Assembly (NCBI GenBank): GCA_019421865.1
Contig: JAHZEL010000008.1
Location: 486,630-550,629 of the forward strand
Reading direction: 5' to 3'
Length of the DNA: 64,000 nt
From: Desulfovibrionaceae bacterium
GTDB taxonomy: Bacteria; Desulfobacterota; Desulfovibrionia; Desulfovibrionales; Desulfovibrionaceae
This document shows, in pieces, positions 51,552 through 61,000 of this stretch (the stretch's first letter is position 1; every line of letters begins with the position of its first letter). The notes under the pieces are model-generated. The model was not told the DNA's origin. It did not search any database and worked only from the letters and a program-made list of their open reading frames with translations. Both the position numbers and the translations under genes were made by a program.

Positions 51552-52013
51552 ATGCCCACGCTTACCGAAGTGCGCGATGCCGCCGTGGAACTCTTAAAGA
51601 AGACGTTTCCTGCTTTGCCTCGTGTGGAAGCCTTTTCCGGGGAGCTTGACCTTGAAGTTGCCGCCCGGAAAAGGCTTCCGCCCGGTGTGACTATTCTGGT
51701 GGCGGCCGTATCGGCTGATAACGAAGGAACTGCACTCGACCTGGATATGGAAGGGACATTCGGCGTTGTTGTCGTAGCAAGTAACCGTGCCGGGCGGGAG
51801 GCTGCGGAAAAAGACGTTCTCATTGCAGCGGAAAAGGCGGCGCTTACCATCCACGGCTCCCGCTTTGGTCTCACCGGCGTAAGTCCGGCAAGAGTCCGTG
51901 TGTTGGAACAGGTGATGGACGAAAAGCTTGCGGAAAACAATCTGTGCGCCTGGTCGCTTGTATGGCAACAGGCGCTCACCTTCACGACAGGAGAACATGA
52001 TGACGCTGTATGA
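51552..52013 (+). CDS. Phage tail-joining protein, gp37-like
   Basis: 153 residues; the start at 51552 lies just after the gpG-like stop. PTLTEVRDAAVELLKKTFPALPRVEAFSGEL at the N-terminus and a beta-rich core resemble the gp37/DUF1834-like proteins that terminate tails in Mu-like phages. Confidence in the exact family is moderate. Overlaps the next gene by 14 bp. Confidence 0.72.
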   Translation: MPTLTEVRDAAVELLKKTFPALPRVEAFSGELDLEVAARKRLPPGVTILVAAVSADNEGTALDLDMEGTFGVVVVASNRAGREAAEKDVLIAAEKAALTIHGSRFGLTGVSPARVRVLEQVMDEKLAENNLCAWSLVWQQALTFTTGEHDDAV

Positions 52014-52395
52014 CTCGCTGAAAACGAAGGTAAGGGAAGCAGCGACGGCACTGGACCTTCCTCTTGGCTTTGAAGGTGATGTTTTCACGCCGCCGCACGG
52101 ACCGCACCTTCGCGCGCAGATAGTGTTTACCGAGAGTGCCACGGCAACGCTCGGGGTAAACGGCCTTGTCCGCACCAACGGACGAATAGAAATCAAAGTT
52201 GTGACCGCAGCCGGGGAAGAATCTCAGGCGGCGGAGCTTACCGGAAGCCTTATCCGACTGTTTCCGCGCGGGGAAGAAATCTCTTTTGATAACGGCCTGG
52301 CCACGTTCACCACGCCACAAAAAGGTGCTCCGACGGGAGACGGCAAGCGCACGGAAGCCGTGATCAACGCCAACTTTTACGCTTTTCAGGAATAG
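52000..52395 (+). CDS. Tail terminator-like protein (DUF4128 type candidate)
   Basis: 131 residues. The ATG at 52000 has AGGAG six bases upstream; another ATG one codon earlier is too close. RAQIVFTESATATLGVNGLVRTNGRIEIKVVTAAGEESQAAELTGSLIRLFPRG is a pattern of siphovirus tail terminators. Location immediately before the tail tube gene supports this. Confidence 0.72.
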   Translation: MTLYDSLKTKVREAATALDLPLGFEGDVFTPPHGPHLRAQIVFTESATATLGVNGLVRTNGRIEIKVVTAAGEESQAAELTGSLIRLFPRGEEISFDNGLATFTTPQKGAPTGDGKRTEAVINANFYAFQE

Positions 52396-52404
52396 GAGGG
52401 TTCC

Positions 52405-53322
52405 ATGCAGACCATTGCCAGCGGTGCAAAACACGGGCTCCGTTATGTCGCGGAAACGACACCGGGCACCACGCCCGAATCCCCCGCACTTAAGGAAATC
52501 AATATCACCAGCTGCTCGCTCGGACTGACGCGTGACACGTTTTCTTCCAACACCCTGCGCTCGGACAGGCAGATTCCTTTTCATCGCACGGGCGTGGACA
52601 AGGTGGCCGGCGATATCGGCTTCGAGTTTTGTGCCGCAGCCTGGGATGACTTTCTGGAAGCAGTGCTTGCCGGCACATGGAGCGAGAACGTGCTGAAGGC
52701 CGGCGTGGACGTTCATTCCTTCACCATGGAACGGGCTTTTACCAATATCGGCCAGTATGCCCAGTATGCGGGCTGCTTTATCAATCAGCTTTCCCTTTCC
52801 GTTGCCCCCGATCAGCTTATCACCGGTACCTTTTCCATCGTCGGGCTGTCGGGGAAGAATGCGACTTCCGCTCTCTCGTCTTCCGTTACGGCGGCGCAGG
52901 CAGGTGAACCGTTCGACAGTTTCAAGGGCGAGCTCAAAGTGGACGGGTCCCCTATTGCCGTGGTGACGGGCATTGAACTTACCCTGAACAACGGCATAGA
53001 GCCGCAATACGCCATATTCGACCGTTCGGCCTGCGCGGTGAGCTGGGGACGCAGCACGCTTTCCGGTACGCTTTCCGCCTTTTATACAGACGGCAGTCTT
53101 GTTGATGATTTCATCAACGATACCCGCATCAGCCTGGAATTCACGTTGGAACGCGGGGAGTATGGCTACACTTTCCTCATTCCCAACATCACTCTGACAG
53201 GCGCAGACGCCTCTGCCGAATCGGAAGGTCCCATCACGCTGAACATCCCGTGGTCCGCCGCCCTGGACGCCACGGTCGGTACCAACCTCAAAATCACCCG
53301 CACTGTTCCCGCTGCGGGCTAA
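52405..53322 (+). CDS. Siphovirus-type major tail tube protein
   Basis: 305 residues. GLRYVAETTPGTTPESPALKEINITSCSLGL and the DKVAGDIGFEFCAAAWDDFLEAVL block match the phage tail tube protein family of long non-contractile tails. No tail sheath gene is present anywhere in the tail module, so the tail is flexible and non-contractile, unlike Mu. Confidence 0.87.
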   Translation: MQTIASGAKHGLRYVAETTPGTTPESPALKEINITSCSLGLTRDTFSSNTLRSDRQIPFHRTGVDKVAGDIGFEFCAAAWDDFLEAVLAGTWSENVLKAGVDVHSFTMERAFTNIGQYAQYAGCFINQLSLSVAPDQLITGTFSIVGLSGKNATSALSSSVTAAQAGEPFDSFKGELKVDGSPIAVVTGIELTLNNGIEPQYAIFDRSACAVSWGRSTLSGTLSAFYTDGSLVDDFINDTRISLEFTLERGEYGYTFLIPNITLTGADASAESEGPITLNIPWSAALDATVGTNLKITRTVPAAG

Positions 53323-53339
53323 CCGGAAGGAGAAATCTC

Positions 53340-53738
53340 ATGCCTGAAGCCATGTTTGATTTTGCCGCTCGTGACTGTGCAACGCGTGCCGAACAAGGGG
53401 CGGAGTTGGAAGTCAATGATCCCCTTACCGGGGAAAGTGTCGGGGTATTCATTACGCTTGCCGGGGCCGACTCCTCAACGTACCGCAGCGTCAGCAATAT
53501 GCTTGTACGCCGCAGGCTGAAAAAAGGCGGCCGCGCAGTTCTCGACCCAGACAAGCTCCGGGAGGAAAGTATTGAAATTCTGGCAGCCTGCACGCTTTCC
53601 TGGAAGGGGGTGATCGTGGAAGGTAAAAGCCTGCCCTGTACCCGGGAAAACGCCGTCATGCTTTACACTCGTTTTCCGTGGCTCAAGGAACAGGCTGAAG
53701 CCTTCGTTGCCGACAGAGCCTCGTACTTCCGGGACTGA
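53340..53738 (+). CDS. Tail assembly chaperone, gpG-like
   Basis: 132 residues; AAGGAG lies 7 bases before the ATG. Small acidic and helical (DDPLTGESVGVFITLAGADSSTYR-like start and MLYTRFPWLKEQAEAFVADRA end), in the position between tail tube and tape measure where gpG/gpT chaperones are encoded. The following frame overlaps it by 4 bp in -1 phase and has no start of its own. Confidence 0.78.
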   Translation: MPEAMFDFAARDCATRAEQGAELEVNDPLTGESVGVFITLAGADSSTYRSVSNMLVRRRLKKGGRAVLDPDKLREESIEILAACTLSWKGVIVEGKSLPCTRENAVMLYTRFPWLKEQAEAFVADRASYFRD

Positions 53739-54130
53739 ATGAAGCGCTGTGCGAGGCTGTCCAGGCGTTTACGCGGAGTGCCGTAAACAGGGACGAGAGA
53801 AACGCACAGCGCGCTCATCTTCTTCAGGTCTGTAAACAGACGGGAAAAACGCCGGAGGAATTGGGTTGTCCCCTGCCTGAAGAGGCTGTCCCGGATGTAC
53901 CGGAAAACGGGGAATATTTGTGGGCGTGGTTTCAGGAACTTTCTTCCGGCCGGGGGAATAACGGATTCGGGGTACTGCCCCTGTCCTGGGCGGATATGGC
54001 CGCCTGGGCACGGCTGACGGGAAATCTCCCCGAACCATGGGAAACGGCAATACTTCGCAGCATGGACGGGGCCTTCCTTGCCGTCTGGCATGAAGAGACG
54101 GCAAGGAAGCTCTCTGAAAGCAGGAAATAG
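53735..54130 (+). CDS. Tail assembly chaperone T-like extension in -1 frame
   Basis: About 131 codons open from the gpG-like stop to TAG 54130, including LWAWFQELSSGRGNNGFGVLPLSWADMAAWARLTGN, a DUF1799-like tail chaperone segment. No ATG or GTG occurs in the first 42 codons; the only candidate is TTG at 53861, with a ribosome site too close. Coding-like sequence starts right at the overlap, so it is probably expressed as a fusion with the upstream gene. Shift must occur between 53699 and 53738; no canonical slippery heptamer is visible there. Confidence 0.68.
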   Translation: MNEALCEAVQAFTRSAVNRDERNAQRAHLLQVCKQTGKTPEELGCPLPEEAVPDVPENGEYLWAWFQELSSGRGNNGFGVLPLSWADMAAWARLTGNLPEPWETAILRSMDGAFLAVWHEETARKLSESRK

Positions 54131-54132
54131 TC

Positions 54133-56688
54133 ATGGCTGAAAACACGACGACTCTGGGCATTGAGGTCCGCGTTGACGGTGCATCGAAAGCCGGAACCGA
54201 CCTTGCTGCTGTAGACGCAGCCGTGAAGAAAGTCGGTGCCAGCCTCGGATCCGTGTCCAAGTTTGCAGGCACCTCAGGGCTGGATAAGTCCGTCGCCGAC
54301 CTGAAGGCGCTGGGTGTCAATATCAATACCAGCTCCCGCCATGTTCAGGATCTTGCCGTATCCATGCAGCGCGTCGCCCGGGAACGGGCTTTTCAGGCGC
54401 TTGCCTCCGACGCGAATCTTTCCACCATGCAACTTGCCAGACTGCGTGCCGGGCTCGGCGACACGCGCGGTGCATTCACCACTCTTGTCGCCGGGGCAAA
54501 AAGCGCGGCTCTTGGCGTAGCCGCCGTAGGAGCGGCCATCGCCGCCACTGCCAAAATCTGTTTTGACTCCGCTCTTCAGGCTGACAGACTTTCCAAAGCC
54601 TATACCACCATTGCCAGCAGCTCTCAGGGTGCGGAAAAACAGCTGGCATTCATCCGGGAAACCAGTAACAGGCTGGGCCTGGAATTCTACGGCACTGCCG
54701 AAGCCGCCAAAACTTTCTTTGCGGCCGGCAAGGGAACCTCGCTTGAAAAAGACCTCAACAACATCTTTGAAGGCGTCTCCGCAGCCGGCGCAGCCCTGGC
54801 TCTTAGTCAGGATGATCTGAACGGTATTTATCTTGCCCTCGGCCAGATGATAAGTAAGGGCAAGGTTCAGGCTGAAGAACTCAGGGGGCAGCTTGGCGAA
54901 CGCCTACCCGGTGCGTTCCAGCTTGCGGCGAAGGCCATGGGAATGACCACGGCCGAACTCGACAAGGCCATGCAGAAAGGTGAAGTGCTTGCATCCGACC
55001 TTCTGCCGAAGCTGGGAAGCACATTGAAAAACGAGTTCGGAGACGCCGCCGTAGATGCCGCCGACGGCGCACAGGGCGCGGTCAATCGCCTTTCTACGGC
55101 ATGGACAGACCTGAAGGCCAACATCGGCGACAGTGAAGCGCTTATCGACATGATAAACCGCGTCACTTCAGGCCTGAAGTCGCTTGCCGAATATGCCGAC
55201 CTGCGGAGCGTCTCAGCAACGTTCGCTCAGGGGGCTGAACTGGCCCAGCAGGGAAAGCTGGACTACGACGCCTTCGTCAAAGCCGGCTTTCTTGAACGCC
55301 AGAATATGGTGGACAGCGTTCTTCATCCCAAAAACGAATACTCCGGGCGAATCAGCCATAATCCGCCGCCGGAGCTTTTGAAAGCGGGCTCTTCCGACAA
55401 GGGGCCGACAGCCAAGCAGGCAGAAGCAGCTGCAAAGGCCATACAGCAGGTTTACGCGGAAATCGAACGCCTGAACGGAACTGGTGGGGAATTCGGGTAT
55501 GAGCTTTCCGCAAAACTTCAGGAAATAGCCAGAAACGGCAAAACAGCCGGCCTTTCTCTGGAAGAAATTAATGCACTGCAAAGCAGCTGGTCTCAGGCAG
55601 CCATAAAGAAGCACTATGACGATATGACCGTCGGTCTGCGCGACGTGGACATAGAAATCGCCCGTATGAACGACGACTATGCCACATTGAACCGGCTGGA
55701 AAAGGAACGCGATATTGAGCAGCAGCGGGAACGACTGCTTTCCCTCGGCGTAGCTCAGGGCGAAGTAAACGCCAAGATGGAAGAATACGCTGCGGCACTG
55801 GAAAAGTCCCGCAGTAGAAACACCCAGAATCTTGAGACCGTCAATTCCGTTCTGAAAGAGCTGGAAGAGAAAACGGGCCAGTACGGCCTTTCACTGGACT
55901 CTTCCAACCGGCTTATCGAAGAACAGGCCAGGCTGTGGCGGCAGGCGGGAGTACCGGCACAGTATATTGAACAGCTCAAGGAAATTCGTCGCCTGGAAAA
56001 TTCCACCGATGTAGCAGATCAGATGAGGCTTTCATGGATGGAATTCTATGCCGAAGCCACCAGGACCGGTCGGCAGCTCGGCTCGGTTCTTGGTTCCGTG
56101 GTGGACGGCGTGGGTGACGCATTCGCTAACTTCGTGACCACCGGAAAACTGGAATTCAAGGATCTGGCAAACTCTATCATCGCGGATCTCGCGCGTATCA
56201 TGACGCGCAACTGGACGGCACAGATTTTCAACGGTATCGGCGGGTCCGGTCTGTTTTCCAGCGTGGTTTCCGGTATCGGCAGCTTGTTCGGCTTTGCCGA
56301 CGGCGCGGCGTTCGCCACCGGGCTGGAATCCTACGTCAACGGCGTTTACGACAGTCCGACGTATTTCTCTATGGGTGCCCCTATGCGGTTCGCATCGGGT
56401 GGCGTCTTTGGGGAATCCGGACCGGAAGCCATCATGCCTCTGACAAGACTTCCTGGCGGGAAGCTCGGCGTGGAATCTACCGGCGGTGCCGGCAATGTGC
56501 AGGTAAACATTTACAATGGCTCCAATGAGAAAGCCACGGTCCGGCAGTCTACCACCTCAAACGGCGGTAAAACCATAGAAGTGCTGATCGGCGATGTCGT
56601 GGCAAAGCAGATGAATACACAGGGGACGAAGCTCAACAGAACCGTATCCTCGCAGACAGGGGCCACGCAGGCCACGGTAAGGAGATAG
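54133..56688 (+). CDS. Tail length tape-measure protein
   Basis: 851 residues. The N-terminal part is helical with heptads. A tape-measure domain at about 130-330 contains AYTTIASSSQGAEKQLAFIRETSNRLGLEF and the signature GQMISKGKVQAEELRGQLGERLPGAFQLAAKAMG. Membrane-compatible helices lie near 120-137 and 700-730. The C-terminus FASGGVFGESGPEAIMPLTRLPGGKLGVES is typical of lambda gpH-like proteins. Length would correspond to a tail of roughly 120 nm by the usual 0.15 nm per residue rule. Confidence 0.93.
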   Translation: MAENTTTLGIEVRVDGASKAGTDLAAVDAAVKKVGASLGSVSKFAGTSGLDKSVADLKALGVNINTSSRHVQDLAVSMQRVARERAFQALASDANLSTMQLARLRAGLGDTRGAFTTLVAGAKSAALGVAAVGAAIAATAKICFDSALQADRLSKAYTTIASSSQGAEKQLAFIRETSNRLGLEFYGTAEAAKTFFAAGKGTSLEKDLNNIFEGVSAAGAALALSQDDLNGIYLALGQMISKGKVQAEELRGQLGERLPGAFQLAAKAMGMTTAELDKAMQKGEVLASDLLPKLGSTLKNEFGDAAVDAADGAQGAVNRLSTAWTDLKANIGDSEALIDMINRVTSGLKSLAEYADLRSVSATFAQGAELAQQGKLDYDAFVKAGFLERQNMVDSVLHPKNEYSGRISHNPPPELLKAGSSDKGPTAKQAEAAAKAIQQVYAEIERLNGTGGEFGYELSAKLQEIARNGKTAGLSLEEINALQSSWSQAAIKKHYDDMTVGLRDVDIEIARMNDDYATLNRLEKERDIEQQRERLLSLGVAQGEVNAKMEEYAAALEKSRSRNTQNLETVNSVLKELEEKTGQYGLSLDSSNRLIEEQARLWRQAGVPAQYIEQLKEIRRLENSTDVADQMRLSWMEFYAEATRTGRQLGSVLGSVVDGVGDAFANFVTTGKLEFKDLANSIIADLARIMTRNWTAQIFNGIGGSGLFSSVVSGIGSLFGFADGAAFATGLESYVNGVYDSPTYFSMGAPMRFASGGVFGESGPEAIMPLTRLPGGKLGVESTGGAGNVQVNIYNGSNEKATVRQSTTSNGGKTIEVLIGDVVAKQMNTQGTKLNRTVSSQTGATQATVRR

Positions 56689-56689
56689 T

Positions 56690-57115
56690 ATGAGCGCAAT
56701 TTATGTCTGGCCGCCAAAGCTCCCGCAGAAACCGCAGGCCGATGGGTACAAGGAGCTTATGCCCTCGAACCTTATCCGTTCCGAGACGGATACAGGTCCT
56801 GCCAAGGTGCGCCGGCGCGGCAACGCGAAACCCGTCATTGTCAGCGCAAGCTATGTCATGACCACGGCGGAGTGCGCCACTCTGGATTCCTTTGTTTACG
56901 ACTCTCTTGGGGGCGGAGCCGTATGCTTTGACTGGCCGAGGCCTGTAACGGGCGCAGACGGACAGGAGACTATGCAGTATATCCGGGCGCGCTTGCAGCC
57001 TTCTTCCGACGGGATCTACACGAAAAACTATCTCAGTAACTTTGTCGGGCTCTGGCAGGTCACGCTGACGTTGGAAATATTCCCGGACGTGCCGCTGGTT
57101 GAAGGAGAAAACTGA
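56690..57115 (+). CDS. Minor tail protein, lambda gpM-like
   Basis: 141 residues, starting 1 base after the tape-measure stop. WPPKLPQKPQADGYKELMPSNLIRSETDTGPAKVRRRG is typical of tail tip proteins following the tape measure in siphoviruses. Beta-rich. Confidence 0.8.
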   Translation: MSAIYVWPPKLPQKPQADGYKELMPSNLIRSETDTGPAKVRRRGNAKPVIVSASYVMTTAECATLDSFVYDSLGGGAVCFDWPRPVTGADGQETMQYIRARLQPSSDGIYTKNYLSNFVGLWQVTLTLEIFPDVPLVEGEN

Positions 57116-57116
57116 T

Positions 57117-57632
57117 ATGCCGCTGTCACCGAGCCATAAAATCGCCGTCATGGCGCAGGAAACCGCAGAGCGGGAAATCTGCCTTCTGACCATCACTCAC
57201 CCGGATTTCGACGCACCGGTGCTTCTCTCTACCGACCCCACGGAATACCTATACAGTGATGAGGATACGGCAACGCCCATTTATGGCACGAAGAGCCGGG
57301 GAAAAATCTTCATCTATGTTCCCATAGAACCGACGCTGCCCTCTGCGGATTCCGAAGCGCCGCCGTCGGGGAGATTTTCCATTTCCAATGTCTCGCAGGT
57401 GGTGGCTCCCTACCTTCTGGCCGTAAACGATGAATACCCGAAAATCACAGTGGAAGTCGTCATGGCCTCCGATCCCGATTCCGTCACGCAGGTCTGGCCG
57501 GAATTTGACCTGACCACGGCGGCCATAGACGCTTCCAAGGCGGAAGTTCAAATATCTCTGAACTCGGCAAATACCGAACCCGTGCCGTGGCTGCGCTTCA
57601 CCCCCGCCTGTTTTCCGAATCTTTTCTCTTGA
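57117..57632 (+). CDS. Minor tail protein, gpL/DUF1833-like
   Basis: 171 residues; ATG at 57117 directly after the previous stop. AEREICLLTITHPDFDAPVLLSTDPTEYL matches DUF1833 tail-tip proteins. Lacks the iron-sulfur cysteine cluster known in lambda gpL. Confidence 0.82.
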   Translation: MPLSPSHKIAVMAQETAEREICLLTITHPDFDAPVLLSTDPTEYLYSDEDTATPIYGTKSRGKIFIYVPIEPTLPSADSEAPPSGRFSISNVSQVVAPYLLAVNDEYPKITVEVVMASDPDSVTQVWPEFDLTTAAIDASKAEVQISLNSANTEPVPWLRFTPACFPNLFS

Positions 57633-57640
57633 GGCTTCCC

Positions 57641-58075
57641 ATGACCGACCGACAGATCAACGATATCATCAGGAAATATGTGGGCATTCCCTTCAAGGAT
57701 CATGGCTCGGACTTCGACGGGTGCGACTGCTACGGCCTTGTGTACTTGCTTTACAAGGAAGAGTTCGGCCTGATGCTTCCGCAGGTGGGCGACCTGTACG
57801 AATCCGCCTACAACCGGCATCAGGTAGACAATCTGCTTGATCGTAAGACGCGCTTTGACTGGTGCATGGATGTGACCGGACAGAGATACAACCCGTTCGA
57901 CATGCTGGTGTTCCGTATCGCCGGAACGGATCATCACGTCGGCCTGTACGTCAGGGAAGGTTACATGCTCCATATCATGGAAGGCTGCAACGCTGGGATT
58001 GAGCGTTATACCGGCATCCGCTGGGGGCGTCAGCTCCACCGTGTTCTGAGGCACAGAGATCATGCAATCCGATAA
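57641..58075 (+). CDS. NlpC/P60 tail-tip peptidase, lambda gpK-like
   Basis: 144 residues. Catalytic Cys30 is in GCDCYGLVYLL and the histidine is in GTDHHVGLYV. RYNPFDMLVFRI is the intervening family block. It is a cell-wall endopeptidase carried at the tail tip to open peptidoglycan during DNA entry. Only the NlpC part is present, without the Mov34 half of lambda gpK. Overlaps the J-like gene by 14 bp. Confidence 0.9.
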   Translation: MTDRQINDIIRKYVGIPFKDHGSDFDGCDCYGLVYLLYKEEFGLMLPQVGDLYESAYNRHQVDNLLDRKTRFDWCMDVTGQRYNPFDMLVFRIAGTDHHVGLYVREGYMLHIMEGCNAGIERYTGIRWGRQLHRVLRHRDHAIR

Positions 58076-61000
58076 GCTGAAACACCTGCCCGCAGTCATA
58101 ACGGAACCGGAGCTTCTGCCGCCAGACCGTGTGTTTCACGTTGCCGGGCGCAACTGGTCGAGCATGAAGGTTCGTCGTATGGTCTGTTTGGAAGGCAGAA
58201 CCGTGCGGGAGATTCTTATCGAGGTATTGCATCGCTCTCTGGGCAATGAGCCGACGGCCTTTCAGGTAAGCGTATGGCTGGACCGTTGCCGCTGCAAGGT
58301 GGACGGTGTGGAAGTATCGGCAGAAAAGTGGGCAGTCTTCAAGCCGCAGGCCGGTTCCTTCGTGGAGTTTATTGTCTCCCCCGGCAAGGGTGGGGGCGGC
58401 AAAAACGTGTTGTCATCCGTGCTCATGGTGGCTGTTATGGTGGCCTCGGTGTTTACAGCTGGTGCCGCGACCGCGGCGGCAGCCGGACTGCTCGGAGCTG
58501 AGTTTGCAGGAGGCACTATTTACGGAGCTGCCGCCACATCTTTTGTGACTATCGGAGCGGCCTCGGCAAGTGCCGGAGCCATGGCCGTCGGCGCCCTTGC
58601 AGGCATGGCGGTCATGACGCTCGGCACCTATGCCCTCGGCAAAATCTGCCCGACAGTCACTTCCCCTCAGCAGGCCATCTCGACTTCCGCAGCCAAAAGC
58701 AGTCAGACATATTCCATCACCGGCTCTCAGAATGCCGTCAATCCTTTCGGATATGTACCACTTGTCCTGGGAAAGTACCGCTTTGCCGGACCACTCGGCG
58801 CAAAGTCGTGGACGAAGCAGGTCGGCGATGATCAGTATTTCAACATGCTTGTCGTCTGGGGTCACCCGGATATGACCGTAACTGACTTTCGTATCGGCGA
58901 CACCCCGCTGGGCGAATTCAAGGACGTTACGCATGTCTTTCACGGTTCTACCACGGGAAACGACCTGCAATATTTCGGCAAGTCCTACAGTGAAAACTCC
59001 GTGGGGGCAAAGCTCAAGTACAACGAACCCGTCACTCGTGTTGTCGGAGAATGTGATTCTATTTCCGTGGACATCTATTCCCCGGCCATGGCCGACGTTT
59101 CTTCCGGCCATGCTTCCTCCGCGAGCGCGTCCTTTAAAATAGAATACGCTCCGGTCGAAACCGAGAACTGGCAGACCTACGCGGAATCGACAAGATTCTT
59201 TGCTCCCGCCCAGTATGTGGACTGCTACACGGGTGCGGGCCAGAACGACGCTTGGGCAACCACCGATGGCACCTGGCATGTCCGTCAGTCCGACTCGGAC
59301 TGGGGGATTCCCGACTGGACAGCCGGGAAAATACAGGCTTCCGACCCACACTGGAATCCCTATCCCATCGAACGCTACAAGGACAAACATAAGCATCATG
59401 AGTGGTGGTTCCGTGATTCCTGGTACGACGCGGGAACATCCACGACGCTCACCATCAGCGCGGCGCAGACCACCCCTTTGACGCGTACCTATGAATGGGC
59501 CGTGCCCCATGGCGAATACCAGGTACGCGTTACCAGAATGTCGCCGGAAAGCGACAGGGATACTCTGTACAACGATATCACATGGAGCGTTATGAGGGCT
59601 GTGATCAACCAGCCCGCATTCAACACTCCCATACCGATATGCGTATCGGAACTCTGTATCCGTGCCTCCGAACAGCTTTCCGGCTATGTGGATAATTTCA
59701 ACGCGTTGTGTTGCTCCAGGTTGCCTGTTTACAACGAAGAAGCAGGTGGATGGACAAAAGACAGCGACGGGGAAGATGTGGTCGATGAAACACAGAATCC
59801 CGCCGATCATCTGCGCTATCTTTTGACTTCCCGCCATGCCCTGAACTCTCCGTACTCCCTTGCCAAAGTCGATGAAACGGCGCTTGCCGCCTTCGCTGTG
59901 TATTGCAAGACGAAGGATTACCATTTCGACTTTGTATGCGACACGGAAGCCTCGGCATGGACGCGCTGGACGGCGGCGGCATCCGCCGGACGCGGGGCAG
60001 TGACCACGGACAATGACGGCCTTTTCGGCGTCACCGTGGATAATGCTGAAAAGACACCTGTACAGATGTTCACTCCCAGAAACAGCTGGGGCTTCAGTAT
60101 TGAACGCAGCTATTACACCATGCCCCATGCCCTGCGGGTATCCTTCTATGATGAAACGGAGGACTACGAGGAAAAGGAAGGCTTCATCTACGCCGACGGT
60201 TACGACAAGACTACCGCCACGGACATCGTGGAATGGAACTTCACGGGCAAGACCAGGTGGGAAGACCTGTACAAAATGGGCCGGTATTATCTTGCGTCCA
60301 TGCGCCTCAGACCCATTACCGTAACGCTTTCCACCGACTGGGAATGGATGATGTGCCGCCGTGGGGACGTAGTGGGCGTGGCACACGACGTACTCATGAA
60401 CACTTTCGGCGCAGCCAGAGTTGTGTCTTTGATCTACCAAGGCACCGAGGGGAGTTTTGTTTACGTAAACAGGGAAGAAGACAAGCCTGCGGACGGAAGT
60501 CTTCCTGTCGGCGTTCGTCTGGATGATTCCGTGCATTTCTCGGAAGAAGCCGCTTACGGTATCGCCATCCGTCAGAGCACCGGCAAACTGCTTACCTATC
60601 AGATCACCCATGTGCTGAACGACATCACGGAAGACATGATGTTCGCGAACTCGATTACCGAAGCGCAGGTGCCTTATATCGGCGCACTGGCATCCGTCTC
60701 GACGCTGGGAAGCGAATATGCCGAATATCTTGTCGCCTCCATCAGCGTGAACAGCGACAACAGCGCAGAACTTTCCCTGGTGCCGTGGGCCATGCCGAAA
60801 ATTCTGGACGCGGAATCCGGGGCGATCCCCGCATGGGAACCGGTCATCAAGCTACCTACCATCGGAAATAAAAATACGCTTCCCGCCCCTGGTATTCGTG
60901 AAATCCGTTCGGACGAGTCCGTTCTTATTCAATCAGGAGATGCTCTTCTTTCTCAGATCGCAGTGTGGTGGTCTCTGCCTTCGGGAATACCGGCGGAGTT

